In this document: one piece after another, positions 8,082-15,618 of the stretch
Layout: each line of letters opens with the position of its first letter
How positions within the stretch are numbered: the stretch's first letter is position 1
From: Bifidobacterium sp. ESL0800
GTDB lineage: Bacteria > Actinomycetota > Actinomycetes > Actinomycetales > Bifidobacteriaceae
Length of the DNA: 64,000 nt
Direction of reading: 5' to 3'
Assembly (NCBI RefSeq): GCF_029395355.1
Contig: NZ_CP113913.1
Coordinates: 62,001 to 126,000 of the forward strand
Translations under genes and position numbers: made by a program
Notes under the pieces: model-generated
Seen by the model: only the letters and a program-made list of their open reading frames with translations
Database searches by the model: none
What the model was told of the DNA's origin: nothing

Positions 8082-8195
8082 GCGATGAAAATCAGCGTTT
8101 TGACGTCGTTTTGCTGATTTTCATCGCTTGTTCGATTGAACATGCGAGCATAGTCACGATTTAAAGCGCTTTTCGCTGATTTTCATCGCATCGTT
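8082..8195. repeat. GCGATGAAAATCA two-unit repeat, locus A
   Basis: Unit 1 has a perfect 15-bp inverted repeat, GCGATGAAAATCAGC (8082-8096) with GCTGATTTTCATCGC (8113-8127). A TGTTC/GAACA mini-hairpin follows, then unit 2 begins GCGAGC at 8144, 62 bp from unit 1, and ends with another CTGATTTTCATCGCA arm. It starts 11 bp after the aroG stop and fills the gap between the two DAHP synthase genes. Confidence 0.9.
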
Positions 8196-8351
8196 ATCAT
8201 GGCGAGTGGCTTATAGGCGTAGGCTGTGGTGTGGCCTATTCTTGAAGTCAGGGATGATGAAACCGCATATGCCACCGTCGATAGTGGTTATAGTGCGATG
8301 CGGGAACGCGAATAACGCTTAACCGGCAATCAATAAGTGGGGGGAATGAAT

Positions 8352-9617
8352 ATGGGTTCGACTTTACACGACGCTGAGGGCGCGTCGACGTCCGACAACG
8401 GTAACGGACTTGATTGCAATGCAGAGGCTCAGACTGACCAAAGCATCGGCGACGCCAAAAATCGCGCCGCCTTCGAAAAGGCGCTGAAAAACGGCGAGAA
8501 CCCGCTGAAGGTCAAAGGCATCAAACGCTGGGAGGACGAGGCCGGGGTCAACCGCATCGTCAACCGCCGCGTCTTCGAACTCGAGCCGTTGCCCACCCCG
8601 GCAGACGTGCTTTCCAGCATGCCGTTGAGCGACGAAGCCACGGATCTGGTCGTTCGTTCCCGCAATGAAATCCGCGATTGCCTGTACGGGAAAGACGACA
8701 GGCTTCTGGTCATCACCGGCCCCTGTTCCGTCCACGACCCCGCCGCCGCGCTGGATTATGCCCACCGTCTGGCCAAGATGAAGGACGAGCTCGGCGACCG
8801 TCTCCTTATCGTCATGCGTGTCTACTTCGAAAAGCCGCGCACCACGGTGGGGTGGAAGGGTCTGATCAACGATCCGGACCTCGACGGCAGTCACAACATC
8901 AAGAAGGGCCTGTTGCTGGCCCGCAAGACCCTGATCGGCGTGCTGGGTGAAGGCGTGGCCGCGGCCACGGAATTCCTGGAGCCGACCAGCCCGCAATACA
9001 TTTCGGACGCGGTGAGCTGGGGCGTGATCGGCGCGCGCAACACCGAGTCGCAGATTCACCGCCAGCTGGCCAGTGGCCTATCGATGCCCATCGGCTTCAA
9101 AAACGCGACCGACGGCTCGGTGAAAGCCGCCATCGACGGGTGCTATACAGCTACCCAACAGCACACGTTCTTCGGCATCGACCACCTCGGCCGCGCCAGC
9201 GCCGTCGAGACGCTCGGCAACCCTGATTGCCATGTCGTGCTGCGCGGTTCTTCGCACGGCCCCAATTACGACACCGCTTCCGTCAACCAGGCCATGCATT
9301 CCATCCGCAGCGAAATGCCGGCGGATTCCGCCGCCTGCCATGGGCTCATCATCGACTGCTCGCACGGCAATTCCGGCAAGAACGAGATTCGTCAGGCCGA
9401 GGTCGCGCGCGAGTTGGCCGGACGCATCGCGGTAGGCGAGCCCGATATCACCGGGCTGATGATGGAGAGCTTTATCGCCGGCGGCAACCAGCCTGCGGCC
9501 CCGCTTTCACAGCTGGAGTATGGCAAGTCGATTACCGACAAGTGCATCGCCTGGCCCGAGACGCAACGGCTGCTGCGCGAGCTTGCCAACGCCGTGGACG
9601 TCCGCCGCGGTGCCTGA
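8352..9617 (+). CDS. aroG: DAHP synthase, type I, second paralogue with N-terminal extension
   Basis: A 421-residue paralogue of the preceding gene with the same blocks: LLVITGPCSVHDPAAALDYA, MRVYFEKPRTTVGWKG, GARNTESQIHRQLASG, GFKNATDGSV and DCSHGNSGKNE. It has about 45 extra N-terminal residues, Asp/Asn/Gln-rich before a basic stretch around KGIKRWEDEAGVNRIV. The start chosen is the ATG at 8352, behind GGGGGG with 7-nt spacing; upstream GTG/ATG codons overlap the SD. Same reaction as the first copy. Two isoenzymes side by side suggest separate regulation by different aromatic amino acids, which is inference. Confidence 0.95.
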   Translation: MGSTLHDAEGASTSDNGNGLDCNAEAQTDQSIGDAKNRAAFEKALKNGENPLKVKGIKRWEDEAGVNRIVNRRVFELEPLPTPADVLSSMPLSDEATDLVVRSRNEIRDCLYGKDDRLLVITGPCSVHDPAAALDYAHRLAKMKDELGDRLLIVMRVYFEKPRTTVGWKGLINDPDLDGSHNIKKGLLLARKTLIGVLGEGVAAATEFLEPTSPQYISDAVSWGVIGARNTESQIHRQLASGLSMPIGFKNATDGSVKAAIDGCYTATQQHTFFGIDHLGRASAVETLGNPDCHVVLRGSSHGPNYDTASVNQAMHSIRSEMPADSAACHGLIIDCSHGNSGKNEIRQAEVARELAGRIAVGEPDITGLMMESFIAGGNQPAAPLSQLEYGKSITDKCIAWPETQRLLRELANAVDVRRGA

Positions 9618-9641
9618 ACGGTACAATCGTGACGGAGTAGG

Positions 9642-9695
9642 ATATGGCATTTTGTGGTACACAATTCCGTCCGCAATGTCATATCCGTGTCTGAA
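9642..9695. other. Imperfect inverted repeat between aroG copy 2 and mtnN
   Basis: GGATATGGCATT and AATGTCATATCC form an 11-of-12 inverted repeat around a loop of about 23 nt. No T tract follows. It could be an operator or a weak terminator. Confidence 0.4.
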
Positions 9696-9756
9696 TATAT
9701 TGAAAACAGCTTTATACGAAAATAACGTCGCTTAAAAACACAGAAACCGAGGAACT

Positions 9757-10449
9757 ATGAAGACTGTCGCCATTATCGGAGCCATGGAAGAGGAAGTCGC
9801 GCTGATCGCCAAGTCCCTGGACGGCGTGAAGCACAACAAGACCGCGAGCCTCGATATCAACGTCGGCACGCTCACCTCCAAGTCCGGCGAGCCAATCACC
9901 GTCGCCGCGACGGTGGGCGGCATGGGCCTGGTCAACGCCGCGGCCACCACCCAGGCGCTCGTCGACGCCTATCATCCCGACGCCGTCATCTTCTCCGGCA
10001 TCGCCGGCTCGCTCAACAAGTCGATGCATATCGATGACATCGTGCTCGGCGGCACGCTGCGCTACCTCGATTCCGACATGCGCATGATCGCCCAGTGGAA
10101 GCCGGAAACCGAGGAATTCCACAGCGACCGGCATCTGCTCGACGTAGCCGACGCCGCGCTTGACGAGATGGGCATCCACCACATGACCGGGGTCATCGCC
10201 TCGGGCAACAATTTCATCGGCACCCCCGAAGCCGCGGCCGTGGTCGCCGAAAAGACCCACGCCGACGCGGTGGAGATGGAAGGCGCGGCCGTGGCCCATG
10301 TCGCCGCGCGCAACGACGTGCCCGCCCTGGTCATCCGCGCGCTTTCCGACGAGGCCGACACCGATTACGAGCAGTTCAAGGAATTCGATATTTCCGAATA
10401 CGCCGACACCGCCGCCCGCCTCGCCGTCGACATCGTCACCAGGCTGTAA
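9757..10449 (+). CDS. mtnN: 5'-methylthioadenosine/S-adenosylhomocysteine nucleosidase
   Basis: It cleaves the N-glycosidic bond of MTA, SAH and 5'-deoxyadenosine, releasing adenine; it feeds methionine salvage and supplies S-ribosylhomocysteine. 230 residues, normal length. Family features: N-terminal IIGAMEEEVALI with the acid residue, TVGGMGLVNAAATTQ, FSGIAGSLN, and near the C-terminus AVEMEGAAVAHVA (substrate-binding Met-Glu) and IRALSDEAD with the catalytic Asp. GAGGAAC precedes the ATG. A strong inverted repeat/terminator follows at 10465. Confidence 0.96.
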   Translation: MKTVAIIGAMEEEVALIAKSLDGVKHNKTASLDINVGTLTSKSGEPITVAATVGGMGLVNAAATTQALVDAYHPDAVIFSGIAGSLNKSMHIDDIVLGGTLRYLDSDMRMIAQWKPETEEFHSDRHLLDVADAALDEMGIHHMTGVIASGNNFIGTPEAAAVVAEKTHADAVEMEGAAVAHVAARNDVPALVIRALSDEADTDYEQFKEFDISEYADTAARLAVDIVTRL

Positions 10450-10464
10450 TCGTTCGTCAATCAT

Positions 10465-10509
10465 TCCGAGCCTTGTTCGCCCAATGAGAAAAGCAAAGGC
10501 TCGGATTTC
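10465..10509 (+). terminator. Terminator after mtnN
   Basis: TCCGAGCCTTG pairs with CAAAGGCTCGGA (one bulged A) and is followed by TTT. It is the end of the mtnN transcript. Confidence 0.65.
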
Positions 10510-10777
10510 CCGTATTCGAAGGATTCCGGCAAGAAAAGGTCGGGTAGTGTACCAGATGGTTGGTCGGCTGTGGCCCAATGATTTGGCCGTTATGTAATAC
10601 GATAAAAATAACATAATGCCAATAATTACGGTCAATAAATCCCTACCAAAAAGCGAAAAGGTCGGTTCTGATTTCAAAGCGAGGTCGGAGGCCCATCTTT
10701 CGATTGGTCGGCGACCAAAGCCAAAAGCCCGACCAAGCATCACGCAAGTGTCTAATGGCCCTCGGCAGACCATCTGT
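10510..10777. other. Non-coding stretch upstream of pstS
   Basis: No convincing gene is seen here. It is AT-richer around 10590-10640. Phosphate-responsive sites would be expected upstream of pstS, but I could not recognise a confident Pho-box repeat by eye. Confidence 0.4.
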
Positions 10778-10789
10778 CATAATGAAACC
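10778..10789 (+). promoter_or_regulatory. pstS -10 box (leaderless)
   Basis: CATAAT at 10778-10783 ends 6 nt before a GTG at 10790. No SD is seen before this GTG or the ATG at 10802. Confidence 0.5.
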
Positions 10790-11923
10790 GTGAGCAACAT
10801 CATGCACAGCACCACGTGTAAGCGCCTCATCGCTGTTGTTTCCTCGTTTGCGATGATGGCGGCATTTTCGGCTTGCGGTGACAATACCCCAGCTGATACC
10901 ACCGGAGCCACCAAAGGCAAGAATTCCGGCATTTCCGGCGAGTTTCATGGCGCCGGTGCCTCTTCACAGCAGGGTGCCGTGGAAGCGTGGATCGCCACGT
11001 ACCAAGGCAAAAACCGCAATGCGAAAATCGCCTATAACCCTTCCGGTTCCGGTGCCGGGGTCTCCACGTTTTTGACCGGTGCCATCGCTTGGGCGGGGAC
11101 CGACGCCCCGTTGAGCGAAGAGCAGGTGGAGCTCTCCAAAAGCGTCTGTAAATCCGGCAGCGCTTTCGACGTTCCCGTTTACGTTTCCCCGATTGCGGTG
11201 GTATTCAATCTCAAAGGCATTTCAGGGCAGGGCAAGCACCTGAATATGGACGCCGGCGTCATCGCGCGTATTTTCGACGGGAAGATCACCCAGTGGAACG
11301 ACGAGGCCATCAAGGCCGAAAACCCCAAGGTGAGCCTGCCTGCCACGCCGATCACCGTGGTCCATCGTTCCGACAAATCCGGTACGACCAATAATTTCAC
11401 TTCCTATCTCAAGGCCGCCGCGCCGAACGACTGGGGCCACGATCCGCAGGAAAACTGGCCGAACGAGGTCGGTCAGGCCGCCAAAGGCACCGACGGCGTG
11501 GTCAGTAGCATCGGCCAGGCCGACGGCACCATCGGTTACGCGGACCTCGCCAAGGCCGGCAATTTCGGCACGGTCAGCGTCAAAGTAGGTTCCGATTACG
11601 TCGCGCCCGCCGCTGATGCCGCTGCGAAAACCGTCAACGCCTCGCCGTTGCGCGCAATGCCCAAGGGGAGCAAACGCGTGGTGGTGAACGTGGACTATGC
11701 CACGGATAGTGCAGGCGACTATCCGGTGGTCTCCTCCTCGTACGTAGTGGCGTGCCCGGCTTACAAAGACGCGAAAACCGGCTTGTTCGTGCGTGACTGG
11801 CTGGGTTATGTCTTGAGCGACAGCGGCCAGAAAGTGGCTGCGGACAACACCGGCTCGGCCGCTCTTGGGGGAGCGTTGACGCAGAGGGCTTTGAAATCCG
11901 TCAATACGATACAGGCAAAATAG
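10790..11923 (+). CDS. pstS: Phosphate ABC transporter substrate-binding lipoprotein
   Basis: PstS captures inorganic phosphate outside the membrane and passes it to PstCA. A short basic N-terminus, a hydrophobic stretch LIAVVSSFAMMAAF and a lipobox SAC place the lipid-modified Cys about 31 residues from the GTG. Phosphate-binding signatures are GAGASSQQ near the mature N-terminus, YNPSGSGAGVSTF, WAGTDAPLS and HRSDKSGTTNNFT. Length after the GTG is 377. I chose the GTG at 10790 because of the -10 box; the ATG at 10802 (four codons later) is the alternative. The ORF extends far upstream, but that part lacks a signal sequence. First gene of a pstSCAB cluster. Confidence 0.95.
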   Translation: MSNIMHSTTCKRLIAVVSSFAMMAAFSACGDNTPADTTGATKGKNSGISGEFHGAGASSQQGAVEAWIATYQGKNRNAKIAYNPSGSGAGVSTFLTGAIAWAGTDAPLSEEQVELSKSVCKSGSAFDVPVYVSPIAVVFNLKGISGQGKHLNMDAGVIARIFDGKITQWNDEAIKAENPKVSLPATPITVVHRSDKSGTTNNFTSYLKAAAPNDWGHDPQENWPNEVGQAAKGTDGVVSSIGQADGTIGYADLAKAGNFGTVSVKVGSDYVAPAADAAAKTVNASPLRAMPKGSKRVVVNVDYATDSAGDYPVVSSSYVVACPAYKDAKTGLFVRDWLGYVLSDSGQKVAADNTGSAALGGALTQRALKSVNTIQAK

Positions 11924-11947
11924 TTTGGTACTTGTAGACGAAGAATT

Positions 11948-12003
11948 GAATATACGAATATCTGAATAATCGAATAACTGAATAACGGAATAATCGAAAT
12001 AGC
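11948..12003. repeat. Seven tandem 8-bp repeats (GAATAATC type)
   Basis: The run reads GAATATAC, GAATATCT, GAATAATC, GAATAACT, GAATAACG, GAATAATC, GAAATAGC without a break. It is strongly AT-rich in a GC-rich genome and lies between pstS and pstC. Slippage could change the copy number. Confidence 0.85.
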
Positions 12004-12183
12004 TAACAATTAGTCCAAAGATATTATCAAGCAGACAAATACATAGCTTACTGGACGAGATTATCACGAGATCATTCGGTAGACGAAACAATCCGACCCA
12101 ACGATTCACTTTTTCCGGAAACCGGTTGGTTGCAGGATTGCAAAACCGATTCGGCTCGCTTCAAACTTCGAGTAAGGAAAAGC

Positions 12184-13245
12184 ATGGCGAATATATCTGA
12201 AAGTAGCAGCGTGGGGCAGGTGGTGTCTGCGGCCACGGGCCAGGTCAGCGCGACTTTAAGCGCTCCGGCCGGTGGTGGTGCAGGCGGTCGCCGAGACGGC
12301 CTTGATTTCAGCAATGCCAAACCGTCCAAACACAGCCAAGACAAGGTTTTTCACGCCCTGGCCGTCGGTTGCGGCGCTTTGATCCTGGTGGCTTTGGGCG
12401 CTGTGGTGCTCTTCCTGCTGCTGCGTGCCTGGCCGATTTTCGCTGGCCCGCAGGACCGGACTGCTGCGGTTTTCGCCTCCTTAAGCGGCGGCAAAGCGCA
12501 CGGGTTCTGGCAATATGTCGGGCCTCTGGTGTTCGGTACGGTGGTGATTGCGGCGCTGGCGCTGGCGATCGCCTTTTTTGTCGCCGTCGGTGTTGCGCTG
12601 TTCATCACGTTTTACGCACGCAAGCGCATCCAAACGGTGCTCAATTACGTCGTCGACCTGCTGGCCGCGATCCCCTCGGTCATCTATGGCCTGTGGGGCG
12701 CGCTGGTACTGGTGCCGGCGACCTACCCGTTCTGGGCTTGGGTTTCCACACATCTGGGCTGGATTCCGCTCTTTGCGGGACCCGCCGCGAACCCGCCGCG
12801 CACCGTCGCCAGCGCCGCGGTGATTCTGGCCATCATGATCATGCCGATCATCACCTCGATGACCCGTGACATTTTCGCTGCTACCCCGCGGCTCAATCAG
12901 GAGGCGGCGCTCGCGCTCGGAGCGACCAAATGGGAGATGATCAAGCTGACCGCCCTGCCGTTCGCGCGGTCGGGCATGGTTTCGGCCTCGATGCTCGCAC
13001 TCGGACGCGCGCTGGGGGAGACGATGGCGGTGATGATGGTGCTTTCGCCGGGCATGACCTATTCGTGGCACTGGCTTGAGGCCTCGAAAAGCCAGACCAT
13101 CGCCGCCAACATCGCCGCGCAATATCCCGAGGCCGATTCGCTCGGTGTCTCCGCCTTGATCGCCACCGGTCTGGTCTTGTTTGTGATCACCTTCGGGGTG
13201 AATCTCCTTGCCAGACGTATTACAAAGAGGGGAGGTGCGCGATGA
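12184..13245 (+). CDS. pstC: Phosphate ABC transporter permease PstC
   Basis: One of two membrane subunits of the high-affinity phosphate importer. 353 residues; about 50 polar Gly/Ala/Ser-rich residues precede the first helix (GCGALILVALGAVVLFLLL). Six hydrophobic segments follow. The permease-ATPase contact loop is present: ATPRLNQEAALALGATKWEM, in EAA-motif form. The start is the ATG at 12184 behind AAGGAAA. Its stop overlaps the pstA start by 4 bp (ATGA), so translation is probably coupled. Confidence 0.96.
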   Translation: MANISESSSVGQVVSAATGQVSATLSAPAGGGAGGRRDGLDFSNAKPSKHSQDKVFHALAVGCGALILVALGAVVLFLLLRAWPIFAGPQDRTAAVFASLSGGKAHGFWQYVGPLVFGTVVIAALALAIAFFVAVGVALFITFYARKRIQTVLNYVVDLLAAIPSVIYGLWGALVLVPATYPFWAWVSTHLGWIPLFAGPAANPPRTVASAAVILAIMIMPIITSMTRDIFAATPRLNQEAALALGATKWEMIKLTALPFARSGMVSASMLALGRALGETMAVMMVLSPGMTYSWHWLEASKSQTIAANIAAQYPEADSLGVSALIATGLVLFVITFGVNLLARRITKRGGAR

Positions 13246-14360
13246 ACGATACAACCGCTGAAGTCGAACGTTCCCTGCATTCTGGGAATCACGGCAATTA
13301 TGCTAAAGCCGAACGTTCCTTGGGTTCCGGAAATTGCGGCAGCCATGCTGAAGTCTTAGGAAAGACGAACGAGGATGATGCAATTGTCGCTTCGCAATGC
13401 GTTCCTCCGACTCCTGATTTCTCGAAGTTCAGGCCATCGGAAGCCCTGCTCAAACGCCGCGAGTTCAAGAGCCGGATCATGGCCGGAATCATCGGCCTCG
13501 CTTTTGTCATTGCCATGATTCCGCTGATTTCGTTGCTCTGGACCACCATCGCTCGCGGTGTCAAACGGCTCAATCTGAACTTCCTGACATTCAACATGTC
13601 CGGCGTCATCGGCGGCTTGCCGACACCAACCGGGGGTCACGGCGGTATCGAACACGCGATCATCGGCACGCTCGAGGTCACGCTTGGCGCGATGCTGATT
13701 TCCGTGCCGGTCGGCCTGATGTGCGCGATTTATCTGGTCGAATACGCGCGTGGCGGCAGATTCGCCAAGGCCATCACGCTTCTGGTCAACGTGATGAGCG
13801 GCATCCCCTCGATTGTCGCGGGCCTGTTCGCCTTCTCGCTGTTCGCAATTCTGATGGGGCCCGGGGTTTCCAACGGGTTCGAAGGTTCGGTGGCGCTTTC
13901 GATTCTGATGATCCCCACCGTCGTCAATTCCAGCGTCGAGATGCTGCGGATCGTCCCCGACGACCTGCGCGAGGCGTCGTACGCGCTTGGCGTCACCAAA
14001 TCGCGGACTATCGTGAAAGTCGTCTTGCGCACCGCACTACCCGGCATCGTCTCCGGCGTCATCCTCGCCATCGCCCGCGTCATCGGCGAGACGGCGCCGC
14101 TGCTGATGACCGCAGGGTTCATCGCCACCACCAACTGGAACCTGTTCGCCGGCCAGATGACTACCTTGCCGGTCTTCGTCTATCAGGAATATAGCAAGAT
14201 GTCCGTGACCTGCCCGCCGAGCGCCGGCCCGGGGTGCGTCGCGTCCATTCCTACCGAGCGTTCCTGGGCGGCGGCGTTGGTGCTGATTGTCATTGTGCTG
14301 GTCTTGAATCTCGTTGGCCGCCTGGTACAGCGACTGTTCAGCACGGAGGCATCTCGATGA
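13242..14360 (+). CDS. pstA: Phosphate ABC transporter permease PstA with duplicated N-terminal segment
   Basis: The second membrane subunit of the phosphate importer, 372 residues. The core has six helices and the EAA loop DLREASYALGVTKSRTIVKV. About 75 hydrophilic residues precede the first helix, longer than usual. Within them a 15-residue segment is tandemly duplicated: AEVERSLHSGNHGNY followed by AKAERSLGSGNCGSH (45 bp each, about 13263-13352). The start overlaps the pstC stop. The next feature, a possible small ORF, overlaps its own stop in the same ATGA manner. Confidence 0.95.
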   Translation: MNDTTAEVERSLHSGNHGNYAKAERSLGSGNCGSHAEVLGKTNEDDAIVASQCVPPTPDFSKFRPSEALLKRREFKSRIMAGIIGLAFVIAMIPLISLLWTTIARGVKRLNLNFLTFNMSGVIGGLPTPTGGHGGIEHAIIGTLEVTLGAMLISVPVGLMCAIYLVEYARGGRFAKAITLLVNVMSGIPSIVAGLFAFSLFAILMGPGVSNGFEGSVALSILMIPTVVNSSVEMLRIVPDDLREASYALGVTKSRTIVKVVLRTALPGIVSGVILAIARVIGETAPLLMTAGFIATTNWNLFAGQMTTLPVFVYQEYSKMSVTCPPSAGPGCVASIPTERSWAAALVLIVIVLVLNLVGRLVQRLFSTEASR

Positions 14361-14563
14361 AAGGCGGCATCGCGCGATTCATCACGTATGGCGGCCCATC
14401 GGCCTCGATACGGCGCACTTTTCTGACGGTAATGTGCAAAAAGTGCATGTTAGCTGTTCCAAAACGCACTTTTCTGACGCTGGCGTGCAAAAAGTGCATT
14501 CTGGATTCGGTAAAGCGTACTTTTGGGACGGTGGCGTCTGAAACTGCGCGATACGTAAGGTGA
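14357..14563 (+). CDS. Possible 68-residue repeat peptide between pstA and pstB
   Basis: An ATG at 14357 overlaps the pstA stop as ATGA. The frame stays open for 68 codons through three 51-bp DNA repeats, giving three in-frame 17-residue units (RRTFLTVMCKKCMLAVP, KRTFLTLACKKCILDSV and a degenerate third), two of them with a CKKC pair. It may be a real coupled small protein or simply an open frame through a non-coding repeat array whose period is a multiple of three. No family is recognised. Confidence 0.25.
   Translation: MKGGIARFITYGGPSASIRRTFLTVMCKKCMLAVPKRTFLTLACKKCILDSVKRTFGTVASETARYVR
14415..14545. repeat. Three 51-bp tandem repeats with GCACTTTT/AAAAGTGC hairpins
   Basis: ACTTTT recurs at 14417, 14468 and 14519, an exact 51-bp period. 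Units 1 and 2 each contain GCACTTTT paired with AAAAGTGC around about 15 nt; unit 3 is degenerate. The array separates pstA from pstB and may affect the relative expression of the ATPase. Confidence 0.85.
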
Positions 14564-14605
14564 CACAGATTCCGATATAGGTATCAACAATGAAAGCGAG
14601 ACAAC

Positions 14606-15385
14606 ATGGGGCAACGCATCGATGTCGAACACCTGAACGTCTACTACGGCGATTTCCTGGCCGTTCAGGACGTCAATCTCAACATTCAGGCCAACAAGGT
14701 CACCGCGTTCATCGGACCGTCCGGCTGCGGCAAATCCACGGTCCTGCGAACGCTCGACCGCATGCACGAGATCACGCCGGGAGCGCGGGTCGAGGGCAAG
14801 GTGCTGCTCGACGGGCGTGATCTCTATGGCAAGGGGGTCGATCCGGTGGCCGTGCGCCGCGATGTCGGCATGGTTTTCCAGAAGGCCAATCCGTTCCCGA
14901 CGATGTCCATTCGCGAGAACGTCTTGGCCGGTATTCGCTTGAACAACCGCCATATTTCAAAAGCCGACGCTGACGAGCTCGTGGAATGGGCCCTGCGCGG
15001 CGCGAATCTGTGGAACGAGGTCAAGGACAGGCTTGACAAACCGGGCATCGGGCTTTCCGGCGGCCAACAGCAGCGCCTGTGCATCGCCCGCGCCGTCGCC
15101 GTCCACCCGCAGGTGCTCCTGATGGACGAGCCCTGTTCCGCTCTCGACCCGATCTCCACGCTCGCGGTCGAAGATCTCATCAACGAGCTCAAGCGCGACT
15201 ACACCATCGTCATCGTCACCCACAACATGCAGCAGGCCGCGCGCGTAGCCGATTACACCGCCTTCTTCAACTTGAAGGCCGTCGGCAAGCCCGGCCATCT
15301 CGAGTATTTCGCCGACACCACCACGATGTTCAACAACCCGCAAAACGAAGAGGCCGAGCGCTACATCTCCGGCCGTTTCGGGTGA
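14606..15385 (+). CDS. pstB: Phosphate ABC transporter ATP-binding protein
   Basis: The ATPase that drives phosphate import through PstCA. 259 residues. Walker A is GPSGCGKST, the Q-loop region is [10 protein letters not shown] (the PstB-typical NPFP), the signature is [14 protein letters not shown], Walker B is [13 protein letters not shown], and the switch His is in [11 protein letters not shown]. The C-terminal GRFG is typical of PstB. It is the last gene of the cluster; no PhoU follows inside the window. Confidence 0.97.
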   Translation: MGQRIDVEHLNVYYGDFLAVQDVNLNIQANKVTAFIGPSGCGKSTVLRTLDRMHEITPGARVEGKVLLDGRDLYGKGVDPVAVRRDVGMVFQKANPFPTMSIRENVLAGIRLNNRHISKADADELVEWALRGANLWNEVKDRLDKPGIGLSGGQQQRLCIARAVAVHPQVLLMDEPCSALDPISTLAVEDLINELKRDYTIVIVTHNMQQAARVADYTAFFNLKAVGKPGHLEYFADTTTMFNNPQNEEAERYISGRFG

Positions 15386-15435
15386 TCGAGTTTTTTAAGT
15401 CAACAAGATATCAGACACGCTGGAACAGACGTAGG

Positions 15436-15495
15436 GGAGGACCGGTGTTATATTCGAGATGTCCGCGGGAACGCGGGCGAGTCGCAGCAACCTCC
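15436..15495 (+). ncRNA. Possible structured leader of the purine-type permease gene
   Basis: GTCCGCG-GGAA-CGCGGGC (15461-15478) is a 7-bp tetraloop hairpin. It is enclosed by GGAGG (15436) and CCTCC (15491). Further down, ACCGCC and GGCGGT pair across about 20 nt just before the SD. It does not match the purine riboswitch consensus as I know it. It may be a regulatory leader or chance. Confidence 0.3.
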
Positions 15496-15618
15496 GTATC
15501 GTCAATTCATCTATCAACAGCTAGTGAAGTCGTCGGTTTTGTAGTGGTAACGCCTTGAACGCCGACCGCCCCTTTCTCTATAGCTCTGACTTGGCGGTGC
15601 AAAACCAAGGAAGAGAGA

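Noticed and set aside
9712..10773. A 353-codon minus-strand frame opposite mtnN
   Set aside because: Shadow of mtnN, which has clear catalytic motifs; the rest covers non-coding DNA.
15386..15618. Purine riboswitch before the permease
   Set aside because: The conserved aptamer core bases known for guanine/adenine riboswitches are not visible.
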